From DASVEE01 sp036399695 (GTDB taxonomy: Bacteria; Acidobacteriota; Thermoanaerobaculia; Gp7-AA8), in NCBI GenBank assembly GCA_036399695.1, contig DASWMP010000338.1, positions 1 to 20,657 of the forward strand: 20,657 bases of DNA, written 5' to 3'. The notes under the pieces are model-generated. The model was not told the DNA's origin. It saw only the letters and a program-made list of their open reading frames with translations, and did not search any database. Below are positions 1-10,029 of the stretch, piece after piece (position 1 is the stretch's first letter; every line of letters begins with the position of its first letter). Made by a program: the position numbers and the translations under genes.

Positions 1-35
1 CGATATTCGGCGGAATCTGAATGTGGGACAGACAC
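1..35. repeat. Terminal direct repeat, left copy
   Basis: Bases 1-35 are identical to bases 20623-20657. The 35-nt match includes the start of the REP-like element described at 20-66. An exact match at both ends is typical of an assembly that stopped in a repeat or of a circular sequence with overlapping ends. The sequence alone cannot decide between these. Confidence 0.9.
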
Positions 36-66
36 TCCTGTCTGTCCGCGCCCGCAGGCGCCGGTT
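20..66 (+). repeat. REP-like double-hairpin repeat, copy 1
   Basis: This 47-nt unit contains two adjacent hairpins. The first has a 9-bp perfect stem (GGACAGACA at 26-34 with TGTCTGTCC at 39-47) and a 4-nt loop. The second has a 5-bp stem (GCGCC at 48-52 with GGCGC at 57-61). The reverse complement of 20551-20597 matches it at 45 of 47 positions, and a third partial copy starts at 20642. The structure is that of a REP or BIME-type intergenic repeat. No REP-associated transposase gene lies in the window. Confidence 0.8.
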
Positions 67-262
67 CATCGACGGCAGAACCAAGGGAGTAGATCGAGGC
101 GCACCGTTTTGAGACACCCTCCGCAGCCCCCGTACTCCTAGACTCGCTCCGCGACATCCAACGTTCCTTAGAAGCGTCGAGCGTTCCTTGCGATCACCGG
201 CCGCGCTCAGCACCACCAAAAACAAAACCCAAAAACCACCCCCCGTCATAATGTCCCGCTGA
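67..262. other. Leader region of the GH15 gene
   Basis: No gene was recognised here. Two copies of CGTTCCTT sit 20 nt apart (162-169 and 182-189). A -10-like CATAAT at 247-252 lies ten bases before the GH15 start codon, without a convincing -35 box. A three-codon frame (ATG TCC CGC TGA, 251-262) directly abuts the GH15 ATG. A Shine-Dalgarno sequence is not evident. Confidence 0.35.
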
Positions 263-2050
263 ATGCCATCCCCCATCGAGGACTACGCGCTCATCGGCGA
301 TCTCCAGACCTGTGCGCTCGTCGCGCGCGACGGCTCCATCGATTGGATGTGCGTCCCCCGCTTCGATTCGCCAGCTTGTTTTGCGGCGCTGCTCGGCACG
401 CCGGATCACGGGCGCTGGCGCATCGCACCGACGGGCGAGCTCACGAGTGTCGAGCGTCACTATCGTGGCGACACGCTGATCCTGGAGACGCTCTTCGAGA
501 CGGCCGAGGGGCGCGTGCGCGTCATCGACTTCATGCCCATTCGCACCAAGGCCATCGATCTCGTGCGCATCGTCGAGGGAATCGAAGGGAACGTGCCGAT
601 GCGGATGGATCTGGCGATCCGCTTCGACTACGGCTCGATCGTGCCGTGGGTACGCTCGATCGACGGCGGGATTCGCGCCGTGGCCGGACCCGACACCGTC
701 TACTTCCGCGCCGAGGTACCGCTGCGTGGCGAAGGACTCACCACCGTTTCCGAGTTCACTGTCGCTGCCGGCCAGCGCCTGACGTTCGATTTCACCTGGA
801 CCGAGAGCCACGATCCCCACCCTCCGCTGGCCGACCCCTGTCAGGGGCTGCAGGAGGTCGAGCAGTTCTGGTCCGAGTGGTCGGCGCGCTGCACGTACGA
901 GGGTCCGTGGCGCGACGCCGTCATGCGCTCGCTGATCACGCTCAAGGCGCTCACCTATGCGCCGACCGGCGGCCTCGTGGCCGCGCCGACGACGTCGCTG
1001 CCAGAGCACATCGGCGGCGTCCGCAACTGGGACTACCGCCTCTGCTGGCTCCGCGATGCCACCTTCGCGATCTACGCGCTCCTCGGCGGCGGCTACACCG
1101 AAGAGGCGATCGCCTGGCGTGAATGGCTCATCCGCGCGGCCGCCGGGCTCCCCGAAGAGCTGCAGATCATGTACAGCATCCGCGGCGAGCGTCACCTCAC
1201 CGAGCTGGAGATCGAGTGGCTCCCCGGCTACGAAAACTCGAAGCCGGTGCGCGTCGGCAACGCCGCCTACAAGCAGTACCAGCTCGACGTCTACGGCGAA
1301 GTCATGGACGTCCTGCACCTCACCCGCCGCCTCGGCCTGCCGCCGAGCGAGGACGCCTGGCGCGTGCAATGCGCCCTTATACGCTTCCTCGAGAAAGGCT
1401 GGCAGGAGCCGGACGAAGGGATCTGGGAAGTGCGCGGACCGCGGCGTCACTTCACGCATTCGAAGGTGATGGCCTGGGTCGCGTTCGACCGCTCCGTCGC
1501 CGCCGTCGAGAAGTTCGGGCTCGAAGGGCCGGTGGAGAAGTGGCGCACCATCCGCGAGACCATCCGCGCCGAAATCCTCGCGCAGGGCTTCGATCGCGAG
1601 CTCAATTCCTTCGTGCAGTACTACGGCTCGAAACACCCGGACGCCAGCCTGCTGATGCTGCCCGCGCTCGGATTCATCGAAGCCGGCGACCCGCGCATGA
1701 CCGGCACGATCGCCTTCATCCGCCGCGAGCTCGAAGTCGACGGATTCCTCCTCCGCTATCCGGCGATCCCGAGCGTCGACGGCCTCCCGCCCGGCGAAGG
1801 CGCGTTCCTGCTCTGCACCTTCTGGCTCGCCGACACGCTCGCCCTGGCCGGTCAGTACGACGAAGCCGGCGCAATCTTCGAGCGCCTTCTGGCCATCCGC
1901 AACGACCTCGGGCTGCTGGCCGAGGAGTACGACCCTCTCGCCAAACGTCACCTGGGCAACTTCCCGCAGGCGTTCTCGCACGTCGGTCTGATCAACACCG
2001 CGCAGAACCTGCTGCGTCAGAACGGCCCGGCCAGCGACCGTCAGAAGTGA
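263..2050 (+). CDS. Glycoside hydrolase family 15 protein (glucoamylase/trehalase-like)
   Basis: This is a 595-aa intracellular-type glycosidase with no signal peptide, expected to act by inversion on alpha-glucosidic bonds such as those of trehalose, maltosaccharides or isomaltosaccharides. The N-terminus (PIEDYALIGDLQTCALVARDGSIDWMC) is the beta-sandwich start typical of bacterial GH15. The (alpha/alpha)6 barrel follows, with NWDYRLCWLRD at 255-265 and GYENSKPVRVGNAAYKQ further on. The likely general acid is E389 in GIWEVRG and the likely base is E554 or E555 in LLAEEYDP. Length is normal for the family. The start was chosen because the family begins within a few residues of this Met; no clear ribosome binding site precedes it. 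Its 3' end overlaps the converging four-helix remnant by 10 nt. Substrate cannot be told from sequence: many relatives are annotated glucoamylase, and mycobacterial ones are trehalases. Confidence 0.93.
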   Translation: MPSPIEDYALIGDLQTCALVARDGSIDWMCVPRFDSPACFAALLGTPDHGRWRIAPTGELTSVERHYRGDTLILETLFETAEGRVRVIDFMPIRTKAIDLVRIVEGIEGNVPMRMDLAIRFDYGSIVPWVRSIDGGIRAVAGPDTVYFRAEVPLRGEGLTTVSEFTVAAGQRLTFDFTWTESHDPHPPLADPCQGLQEVEQFWSEWSARCTYEGPWRDAVMRSLITLKALTYAPTGGLVAAPTTSLPEHIGGVRNWDYRLCWLRDATFAIYALLGGGYTEEAIAWREWLIRAAAGLPEELQIMYSIRGERHLTELEIEWLPGYENSKPVRVGNAAYKQYQLDVYGEVMDVLHLTRRLGLPPSEDAWRVQCALIRFLEKGWQEPDEGIWEVRGPRRHFTHSKVMAWVAFDRSVAAVEKFGLEGPVEKWRTIRETIRAEILAQGFDRELNSFVQYYGSKHPDASLLMLPALGFIEAGDPRMTGTIAFIRRELEVDGFLLRYPAIPSVDGLPPGEGAFLLCTFWLADTLALAGQYDEAGAIFERLLAIRNDLGLLAEEYDPLAKRHLGNFPQAFSHVGLINTAQNLLRQNGPASDRQK

Positions 2051-2313
2051 GCTTTGCGCTGCCGCTCGTCCAGCCGCGCGCGGGTCATCCGCTCCCGGAT
2101 CCCGCCGCGCTCCACGAACGTCTCCTGCAACCGCCGGAGCTGCCGGTCCAGCAGGTAGTTCGTCTGGTGGATCAAACAGACGGCGATGTTCGCCACGACG
2201 CCGGCCGGACGCGTCTCGCAGAATGGCCGATACGTTTCGTAGCTGGTTGCCGCTTCCCGTCCGAGCTTGCGGATGTACGCGGCTTCGCGCGAATCCTTCC
2301 GCCATAACGGCAT
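2041..2313 (-). pseudogene. Remnant of a four-helix-bundle protein (suffix domain only)
   Basis: The 90 codons read PLWRKDSREA, then SYETYRPF, then a hydrophobic helix CLIHQTNYLLDRQLRRLQ and GGIRERMTRAR. This is the C-terminal 'suffix' domain found after the four-helix bundle (S23 ribosomal protein-like) in many environmental bacteria. The entire N-terminal four-helix core is missing. Upstream of the Met at 2313 the same frame runs into the GTCCCAT repeat array (2337 onward), so the gene appears truncated at a repeat. The apparent start Met falls where relatives have Leu in their RGLPLW motif, so it is probably accidental. The domain assignment comes from memory of the family pattern. The fragment could be expressed but is most likely debris. 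Confidence 0.6.
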
Positions 2314-2336
2314 CACCCGAGGGTACCTCGGTGGGA

Positions 2337-2442
2337 GAACGATGGGACCTATGGGACAGATGAGACCTATGGACTGATGGAGCCGTGCCGGGGTGATTGC
2401 CGCGCCCAGAAGGTCCCATCTGTCCCATAGGTCCCATCGTTC
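2337..2442. repeat. Inverted pair of GTCCCAT-type repeat arrays
   Basis: Two arrays with a 9-nt period face each other. The left arm (2337-2368, GAACGATGGGACCTATGGGA onward) is the reverse complement of the right arm (2411-2442) at 31 of 32 positions, with a 42-nt loop. The unit is GTCCCAT plus two variable bases. Related arrays occur at 9019-9050, 15608-15632 and 19669-19691. It lies between the divergent four-helix remnant and the RmlD-like gene, so it is not a terminator for either. Confidence 0.85.
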
Positions 2443-2473
2443 CCCTGCGGCGCATCCCCCACAATGTCCCCCA

Positions 2474-3331
2474 ATGCGCATCCTCATCACCGGTGCCGCG
2501 GGACTCGTGGCCTCTCACCTGGTTACCGGCTATCGCGGCCACACCATCACCGCTCTGCGTCACGCGGAGCTGGACATCACCGACCCTGGCGCCATCAACC
2601 ACGCCGTCGGCCACCATCGCCCCGACCTGATCTTCAACTGCGCCGTCATCGGTGTCGACGACTGCCAGGCCGATCCCCCGCTCGCGGAGCGCGTCAACGT
2701 CACCGGGCCGGAGCAGCTCGCGATCGCGGCCGAACGCATCGGCGCGACCATCGTCCACTTCAGCAGCAACTACGTCTTCGATGGCCACCGCACCTCCGGT
2801 GTTCCATACACCGTAGATGACGACCCGCAACCGATCAACGTCTACGGCACCACGAAGCTACAGGGCGAGCGCGCCGTGTCCGCGGCTGCCACCCGCGCGT
2901 TCATCATCCGCACGTCGTGGGTCTTCGGCGCCGGCAAGAACAGCTTCCTCAGCAGCGTCGGAGCGCGCCTGGCGCACCGCGAGCGCGTGCAGGCCATCAC
3001 CGACACCTTCGCCAGCACCACTTACGTGACGGATCTTGTCGCCCGCGTCATGGAAGTCATCGAGCGAGGCCACCCCGGCACCTACCAGCTCGTGAACGAC
3101 GGCGTCTGCTCCTACGAAACCTTCGCCCGCGAAGCCGCCCGCCTCCTCGGCCTGGACGACGCCACCACGCGGACGCTCATCGAGCCGTCCACCGAAGCGT
3201 CCCTCGCCCGGCCCGCTCCCCGCCCCCGCTGGACGCCGATGCGATGCCTGCTGTCCGAGCGCCTTGGCCTGCCCGCAATGCGTCCGTGGCACGACGCCCT
3301 GGCCGCCTATCTCAGCCGCGCGTCGTCGTAA
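2474..3331 (+). CDS. RmlD-like NAD-dependent sugar-nucleotide reductase (SDR family)
   Basis: This 285-aa protein resembles dTDP-4-dehydrorhamnose reductase, the last step of dTDP-L-rhamnose synthesis for cell-surface polysaccharide. It starts with a Rossmann strand and nucleotide loop (MRILITGAAGLVASHL; G7 and G10 present, third Gly replaced by Ala). NCAVIGVDDCQADP is the RmlD 'NCAAYTAVDKAE' region. SSNYVFDG (97-104) and Y124/K128 in NVYGTTKLQGE supply the Ser/Tyr/Lys catalytic set. The ATG at 2474 was chosen because the reading frame 5' to it translates the GTCCCAT repeat (SHLSHRSHRS) and is not protein-like. No other rhamnose genes are nearby, so substrate specificity is uncertain. It overlaps the converging PAP2 gene by 20 nt. 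Confidence 0.88.
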   Translation: MRILITGAAGLVASHLVTGYRGHTITALRHAELDITDPGAINHAVGHHRPDLIFNCAVIGVDDCQADPPLAERVNVTGPEQLAIAAERIGATIVHFSSNYVFDGHRTSGVPYTVDDDPQPINVYGTTKLQGERAVSAAATRAFIIRTSWVFGAGKNSFLSSVGARLAHRERVQAITDTFASTTYVTDLVARVMEVIERGHPGTYQLVNDGVCSYETFAREAARLLGLDDATTRTLIEPSTEASLARPAPRPRWTPMRCLLSERLGLPAMRPWHDALAAYLSRASS

Positions 3332-3983
3332 GACCGTCGGCCCGCTCGCGCGCCGCCTCGTACGCCGCCACCGCTACTGACGCGAGCGTGATCGCGGCCA
3401 GATACCCGCCCACGATGTCCGAGAGCCAGTGCTTCTCTTCCAGCAGCCGTCCGGCGGCCGACGCCACCGGGACCACCATCGCCAGCGGAAACGCGATCGC
3501 GGCCGCGACCAGCTCCTCCCGCGACAACACATACGCCGCCGTCAGCGCCACCGACGCTGTGCCGAACGCGTGGCCGCTCGGGAAGACCGGATGCGTCGGC
3601 GATGACCGTCCCGGGGGTGCAGGCGGCTGCGGCAGATTGTCGAGCCGCTTGTTGATCAGCGCCGCCGCGGCCGCCGCCGCGATGATCGACGCCGCACCAT
3701 AGAAGCGCGAGGGCCGGTCACGCACGCACGCCGGCCCGCCGGCCACACACCCGGCCGTCAACACCGCCGCCGGCACATACGTCCACCACTTCCCGATCGG
3801 CGACGCCGCTTCCGCCGCTTCGCGCACCGGATGACCGCTCCCGACCGCCGTCTGCTCGTGCACCTGCAGATCGATCGGTGCCGTTTTCCGCCGCGCCACC
3901 GCCCGCGCCACCATCACGAAGACACCGGCCGAGACCATCCCGGCCGCCAACATCATCGGAGAACGCCTGGAGGATTCGCGCAC
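3312..3983 (-). CDS. PAP2-family membrane phosphatase
   Basis: This 223-aa integral membrane protein belongs to the type 2 phosphatidic acid phosphatase superfamily, which removes phosphate from lipid phosphates (phosphatidate, undecaprenyl pyrophosphate) at the membrane. The three signature blocks are visible: a degenerate first motif around K112-R113 (NKRLDNLPQPPAP), PSGH at 135-138, and R179-x5-H185-x3-D189 in AAGRLLEEKHWLSDIVGG. Hydrophobic segments lie near 10-30, 66-85, 96-110, 139-155, 158-175 and 190-208. The first codon is a GTG at 3983; ATG codons at residues 10 and 11 are alternatives with equally weak ribosome sites. The usual KxxxxxxRP motif is altered and lacks the expected Arg-Pro, so activity is plausible but not assured. 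It converges on the RmlD-like gene with a 20-nt overlap. Confidence 0.88.
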   Translation of the reverse strand: MRESSRRSPMMLAAGMVSAGVFVMVARAVARRKTAPIDLQVHEQTAVGSGHPVREAAEAASPIGKWWTYVPAAVLTAGCVAGGPACVRDRPSRFYGAASIIAAAAAAALINKRLDNLPQPPAPPGRSSPTHPVFPSGHAFGTASVALTAAYVLSREELVAAAIAFPLAMVVPVASAAGRLLEEKHWLSDIVGGYLAAITLASVAVAAYEAARERADGLTTTRG

Positions 3984-4159
3984 ACACCCGATTTAGCGGA
4001 TTTCATACCGGCATCGATCGTCCAGAAACCAGACACTTGTCACGGATTTGAACGGCGTCGCACACCACCAATTTTGCCAAAGCACCACAAACACGGCACT
4101 TCGCCTGCTGGCACTGCGTGGCATTTCCTTTGGAGTAAGGAAGCGGCAGGAGATTCAAC

Positions 4160-4288
4160 ATGAGCCGATTCCTGAACGACACCATGATCGATATCCGCAG
4201 AGGCCGTGAGAGCTGGCGCGTGCTCGTCGCCGTCGGCGTCCCATCGTTCCTTGTGGCCGTGGCCGCGACGCTGATGCAGCTCGGCTGA
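4160..4288 (+). CDS. Small single-TM hypothetical protein (42 aa)
   Basis: A short frame (MSRFLNDTMIDIRRGRESWR at the N-terminus) is followed by one hydrophobic helix of about 20 residues (VLVAVGVPSFLVAVAATLMQ) and a stop. A good ribosome binding site, AGGAG, sits 7 nt upstream of the ATG. The positively charged segment before the helix suggests N-in topology. It lies between the PAP2 gene and the amino-acid dehydrogenase, in the same direction as the latter and 90 nt ahead of it. No family is recognised. The case rests on the ribosome site, topology and codon quality only. Confidence 0.5.
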   Translation: MSRFLNDTMIDIRRGRESWRVLVAVGVPSFLVAVAATLMQLG

Positions 4289-4378
4289 TCGCCAGCGCGA
4301 GAAATGTCGTCGCGCGGGTAAGGATTTGGGCCCGCGTGTCACTCCAAGGGAAGAGGGTTATCCTCTGGAGGGACACGA

Positions 4379-5611
4379 ATGAGCGAGCCCCCGATCATCC
4401 GGCGCGACATCACCATCGACGGCGAACTGTTTGCGCTGGTCGTCACGACCCACCATGACGGCGGCGTCGAGGCCACCACCGCCATTCACCGGCAGGAGTT
4501 TGCGCGGCGCGTCGGCGGCGCGCGGTTCGTCGACCAGGCCGACGGGCTCACCGAAGTCGGTCACCTCTCCAGCACGATGACGGAGAAGTGCATGGCGGCG
4601 ATGATTCCGGCCGACGGCGAGAAGACGGTGATCGTCACCGGCTCGCCGACGCCCCCCAGCGAAGAACGGCGTGCCGAGATCCTCGTCGAGCACGTACGCG
4701 TCGTCAGTGGTCTCGATCCCGGCGTCATCGTCGGGCCGGACATGAACAATCCGGAGGCGGTGCAGGATCGGGCCGCGCGCGCCGAGGGGATGCTCGATCA
4801 CTTCACGGGCCTCAGCGAGGAGACCCGCGGACTCTCGATCGATCGCAACGGCTACACCGCGCACGGTCTGGCGGCGGCGGTACGCGCTGCCGTCGACGGC
4901 AGCTCGCTGGCCCACCAGCGCGTCAGCATCCAGGGCTTCGGCGCGGTCGGCGCGCACGCGGCGCGGCTGCTCGCCGAGATGGGCGCGAAGGTCGTGGCCG
5001 TGAACAACAAAGACGTCCTCATCACCAACCCGGACGGACTCGACGTCGCCACCCTGTTCGCCTTGCGCCTCGAGCACGGCGACGAAGGGCTGAAGCAGTA
5101 CGCCGCCACGGCCGCTACCGGCGTGGTCGTCTCCCACGATCCGGACGACATCTTCGAGGTGCGGGCAGACATCTTCGTCCCTGCCGGACGCACCGGCATC
5201 CTCGCGCTCGAGCACGAGCTGGAGCATGCACGCCACGAGAACCATGACGTGCGCGACGTTGCCCGCTTTCACGCGGCCACCGGCGTCCGCCTCATCGTCG
5301 AAGGGGCCAATCACCCGCTCACCCCCGAAGCGGAGCACTGGCTCGAAGGACACGGCGTGCGCATCCTGCCCGACTTCATCGTCAACTGCGGTGGCCTGAT
5401 CGGCTGCTGGGTCGAGTGGGAAGCGCGTCACCGCGACGGCCTGCGTCCCGTGGTCGACCTGGCCCAGGTCGGCGAGAGCGCGCTCGAACGGATCCGCACC
5501 ACCGTCACGGCCAACGTGAAAGAACTGCTGGCCGCCACGGTGCCAGCACGCGAAGCAGCGCAGCAGATCGTCCGCCGCAACCGGGACCGCCTGCTCGCCG
5601 GACCTCGCTGA
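4379..5611 (+). CDS. Leu/Phe/Val (ELFV)-type amino-acid dehydrogenase
   Basis: This 410-aa protein belongs to the Glu/Leu/Phe/Val dehydrogenase family, which oxidatively deaminates amino acids with NAD(P). The substrate domain has MTEKCMAAMIPADGEK (67-82). It aligns with the leucine-dehydrogenase block MTYKxAxAGLxxGGGK, so K70 and K82 match the substrate and catalytic lysines. D121 in GPDMNN matches the catalytic Asp. The coenzyme domain has GFGAVG at 186-191, then NNKD, and EGANHPLTPEAEHWLEGHGVRILPDFIVNCGG, which is the family's C-terminal signature. The GGGK glycine loop is changed to DGEK, so the amino-acid specificity may differ. The ATG has GGAGGG upstream. A small hairpin (5653-5670) follows the stop codon, before ileS. 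Confidence 0.87.
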   Translation: MSEPPIIRRDITIDGELFALVVTTHHDGGVEATTAIHRQEFARRVGGARFVDQADGLTEVGHLSSTMTEKCMAAMIPADGEKTVIVTGSPTPPSEERRAEILVEHVRVVSGLDPGVIVGPDMNNPEAVQDRAARAEGMLDHFTGLSEETRGLSIDRNGYTAHGLAAAVRAAVDGSSLAHQRVSIQGFGAVGAHAARLLAEMGAKVVAVNNKDVLITNPDGLDVATLFALRLEHGDEGLKQYAATAATGVVVSHDPDDIFEVRADIFVPAGRTGILALEHELEHARHENHDVRDVARFHAATGVRLIVEGANHPLTPEAEHWLEGHGVRILPDFIVNCGGLIGCWVEWEARHRDGLRPVVDLAQVGESALERIRTTVTANVKELLAATVPAREAAQQIVRRNRDRLLAGPR

Positions 5612-5652
5612 CAGCACGCGCAACCGGCGCGCGCTGTGGCACTCTTGCCGGA

Positions 5653-5707
5653 GCGGAACGGCGCTTCCGCATTCTCACGCGATCGACGTGAACGCGATTG
5701 ACGTAAC
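5653..5707 (+). promoter_or_regulatory. Hairpin and 15-nt tandem repeat upstream of ileS
   Basis: A 6-bp stem (GCGGAA at 5653-5658 with TTCCGC at 5665-5670) is followed by two imperfect copies of CGCGATYGACGTRAM at 5678-5692 and 5693-5707 (12 of 15 identical). The hairpin may end the dehydrogenase transcript, although no T-run follows. The repeat sits 19 nt before the ileS start codon. No T-box features (specifier loop, T-box sequence) are visible, so a function is not assigned. Confidence 0.25.
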
Positions 5708-5725
5708 AGAGGGAGCAGCCCGCGA

Positions 5726-8935
<3,210 letters not shown>

Positions 8936-8947
8936 TCCCAATCTCGG

Positions 8948-8973
8948 AGAGCGGTGGCGAACGCCACCGCTCT
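8948..8973 (+). terminator. Perfect 11-bp hairpin after ileS
   Basis: AGAGCGGTGGC (8948-8958) and GCCACCGCTCT (8963-8973) form a perfect stem around a GAAC loop, 12 nt after the ileS stop. It lies between converging genes and could serve transcripts from both sides. No T-run follows on the plus strand, so it is terminator-like rather than a canonical intrinsic terminator. Confidence 0.6.
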
Positions 8974-9018
8974 GGTACACGAACGACCAGATCGGACCTG
9001 GGACGAATGAGAATCCAT

Positions 9019-9050
9019 AGTCCCATCAGTCCCACAGGTCCCATCGTTCC
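9019..9050. repeat. GTCCCAT-type repeat array
   Basis: Three 9-nt units (GTCCCATCA, GTCCCACAG, GTCCCATCG) end in TTCC, four bases before the stop codon of the converging oxidoreductase gene. It matches the right arm of the inverted pair at 2411-2442 in orientation and phase. Confidence 0.8.
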
Positions 9051-9053
9051 CCG

Positions 9054-9902
9054 TCACGCCAGCGTAGGAAGCAGGACATCCCTCAGTGACTTAGGCGAAC
9101 GCCCCGACAACCGTTCAGTATCGCTCGTGACGACATCAAAGTAGCCCAGCACGAACGTCCTTTTGATCTCGGCGACGACATCGACCACGAGCTCGGGCAT
9201 CCCCGCCTGCGCCATCCCGTCGCGAAGCTGCTCTTCGGTAATCACCGCATAGCCGATCGGCTTCCCGACGATCTGCGACACCAGTGCCGCTCGCTCCGGC
9301 CCGGTCACGACCGCCGGGCCGGTGCCGTTGTAGATCGCACCCGCATGTCCGTCGCCAACCAGCGCGCCCGCCGCCGCAGCCGCCAGGTCATCGCGCGAAA
9401 CGTACGCCACCCTCTCGTCCCCGAGCCCCGTGAGCACGTTCATGCCGATCGACATCTGGATCTCTTCCGCCATCGACTCCGCGTAGTAGTTCATCCGCAG
9501 GATCGTCCAGTGGCGCGCCGTCTTGATGAGATGCTGCTCGCCCGTCCAGTACGCGCCGCCGACCGTGCTTTCGGCTGCCTCGCGCGTTCCGGCCGCCGAC
9601 ATGAGCACGATGTGCTCGACGCCGGCGCTCTGCGCCGCGTCGATGGCCGCTCTCAGTTGCCCGCCGCGAACGCCCGGCCGCAGGTCCGCGCTCGGAATGA
9701 GGAGCAGGCGGTCGAGCCCTTCATAGGCGCTGGCGAGCGACGCCGCGTCGTCGTAGTCGCCCCGCCGGCCTTCGATGGGGGGAGCGATGTTCTCCGGAGA
9801 GCGCGAGATCCCCACCACACTGTGGCTTCCGCCGCCCGCCGCCAGATACTCCAGCACCTTCTGCCCCAGCTTGCCGCTCGCACCACTCACTCCGATCTTC
9901 AT
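9054..9902 (-). CDS. QorB/YtfG-like NAD(P)H-binding oxidoreductase (NmrA-type SDR)
   Basis: This 282-aa protein matches the quinone oxidoreductase 2 (E. coli QorB/YtfG) pattern. The Rossmann start is MKIGVSGASGKLGQ with GxxGxxG at 7-13. RRGDYDDAASLASAYEGLDRLLLIPS is the cofactor-contact strand and substrate loop. TILRMNYYAESM and YVSRDDLAAAAAGALV follow, as in the atypical NmrA group. The expected role is NADPH-dependent reduction of quinones or related electrophiles. The ATG at 9900-9902 was chosen because extension of the frame upstream runs through the intergenic region and antisense to the HxlR gene. It is divergent from an HxlR-type regulator, the same layout as E. coli ytfG-ytfH, so that regulator probably controls it. 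Confidence 0.88.
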   Translation of the reverse strand: MKIGVSGASGKLGQKVLEYLAAGGGSHSVVGISRSPENIAPPIEGRRGDYDDAASLASAYEGLDRLLLIPSADLRPGVRGGQLRAAIDAAQSAGVEHIVLMSAAGTREAAESTVGGAYWTGEQHLIKTARHWTILRMNYYAESMAEEIQMSIGMNVLTGLGDERVAYVSRDDLAAAAAGALVGDGHAGAIYNGTGPAVVTGPERAALVSQIVGKPIGYAVITEEQLRDGMAQAGMPELVVDVVAEIKRTFVLGYFDVVTSDTERLSGRSPKSLRDVLLPTLA

Positions 9903-9921
9903 GCAGTCACCCCTCAGCGTA

Positions 9922-9938
9922 ACGAACAAAATGTTCGT
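9922..9938. promoter_or_regulatory. Dyad operator between oxidoreductase and HxlR genes
   Basis: ACGAACA (9922-9928) and TGTTCGT (9932-9938) form a perfect 7-bp inverted repeat with a 3-nt spacer, 20 nt upstream of the oxidoreductase start. A half-site GCGAACA recurs near 9972, nearer the regulator. HxlR-family dimers bind short inverted repeats in such divergent regions. Binding by the neighbouring regulator is inferred from position. Confidence 0.55.
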
Positions 9939-10029
9939 GTACGCTAGTCGCGCGTCGGCTGCATGCGCAAGAGCGAACAAGCTCGATCCGAACGCACATG
10001 AATGTGCCCGTCGCGGGGGAAAGGCCGGC

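Noticed and set aside
2393..2473. An N-terminal extension of the RmlD-like protein with SHLSHRSHRSP
   Set aside because: The peptide is a translation of the GTCCCAT array. The family starts at MRILITG (2474).
194..2830. An 878-codon open frame on the minus strand over the GH15 and RmlD-like genes
   Set aside because: It is antisense to two confident genes, rich in Arg, Ala, Asp and Val as expected from GC-rich complementary frames, and shows no domain. It also reads through the repeat array (GPMGQMGPSG).
4106..4123. A possible sigma-54 promoter (TGGCAC followed by TGGCAT)
   Set aside because: The GG to GC spacing is one base short and the -12 element lacks TTGC. The match is likely accidental.
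5612..5725. A T-box riboswitch ahead of ileS
   Set aside because: No T-box sequence, specifier loop or antiterminator could be found; the leader is short.
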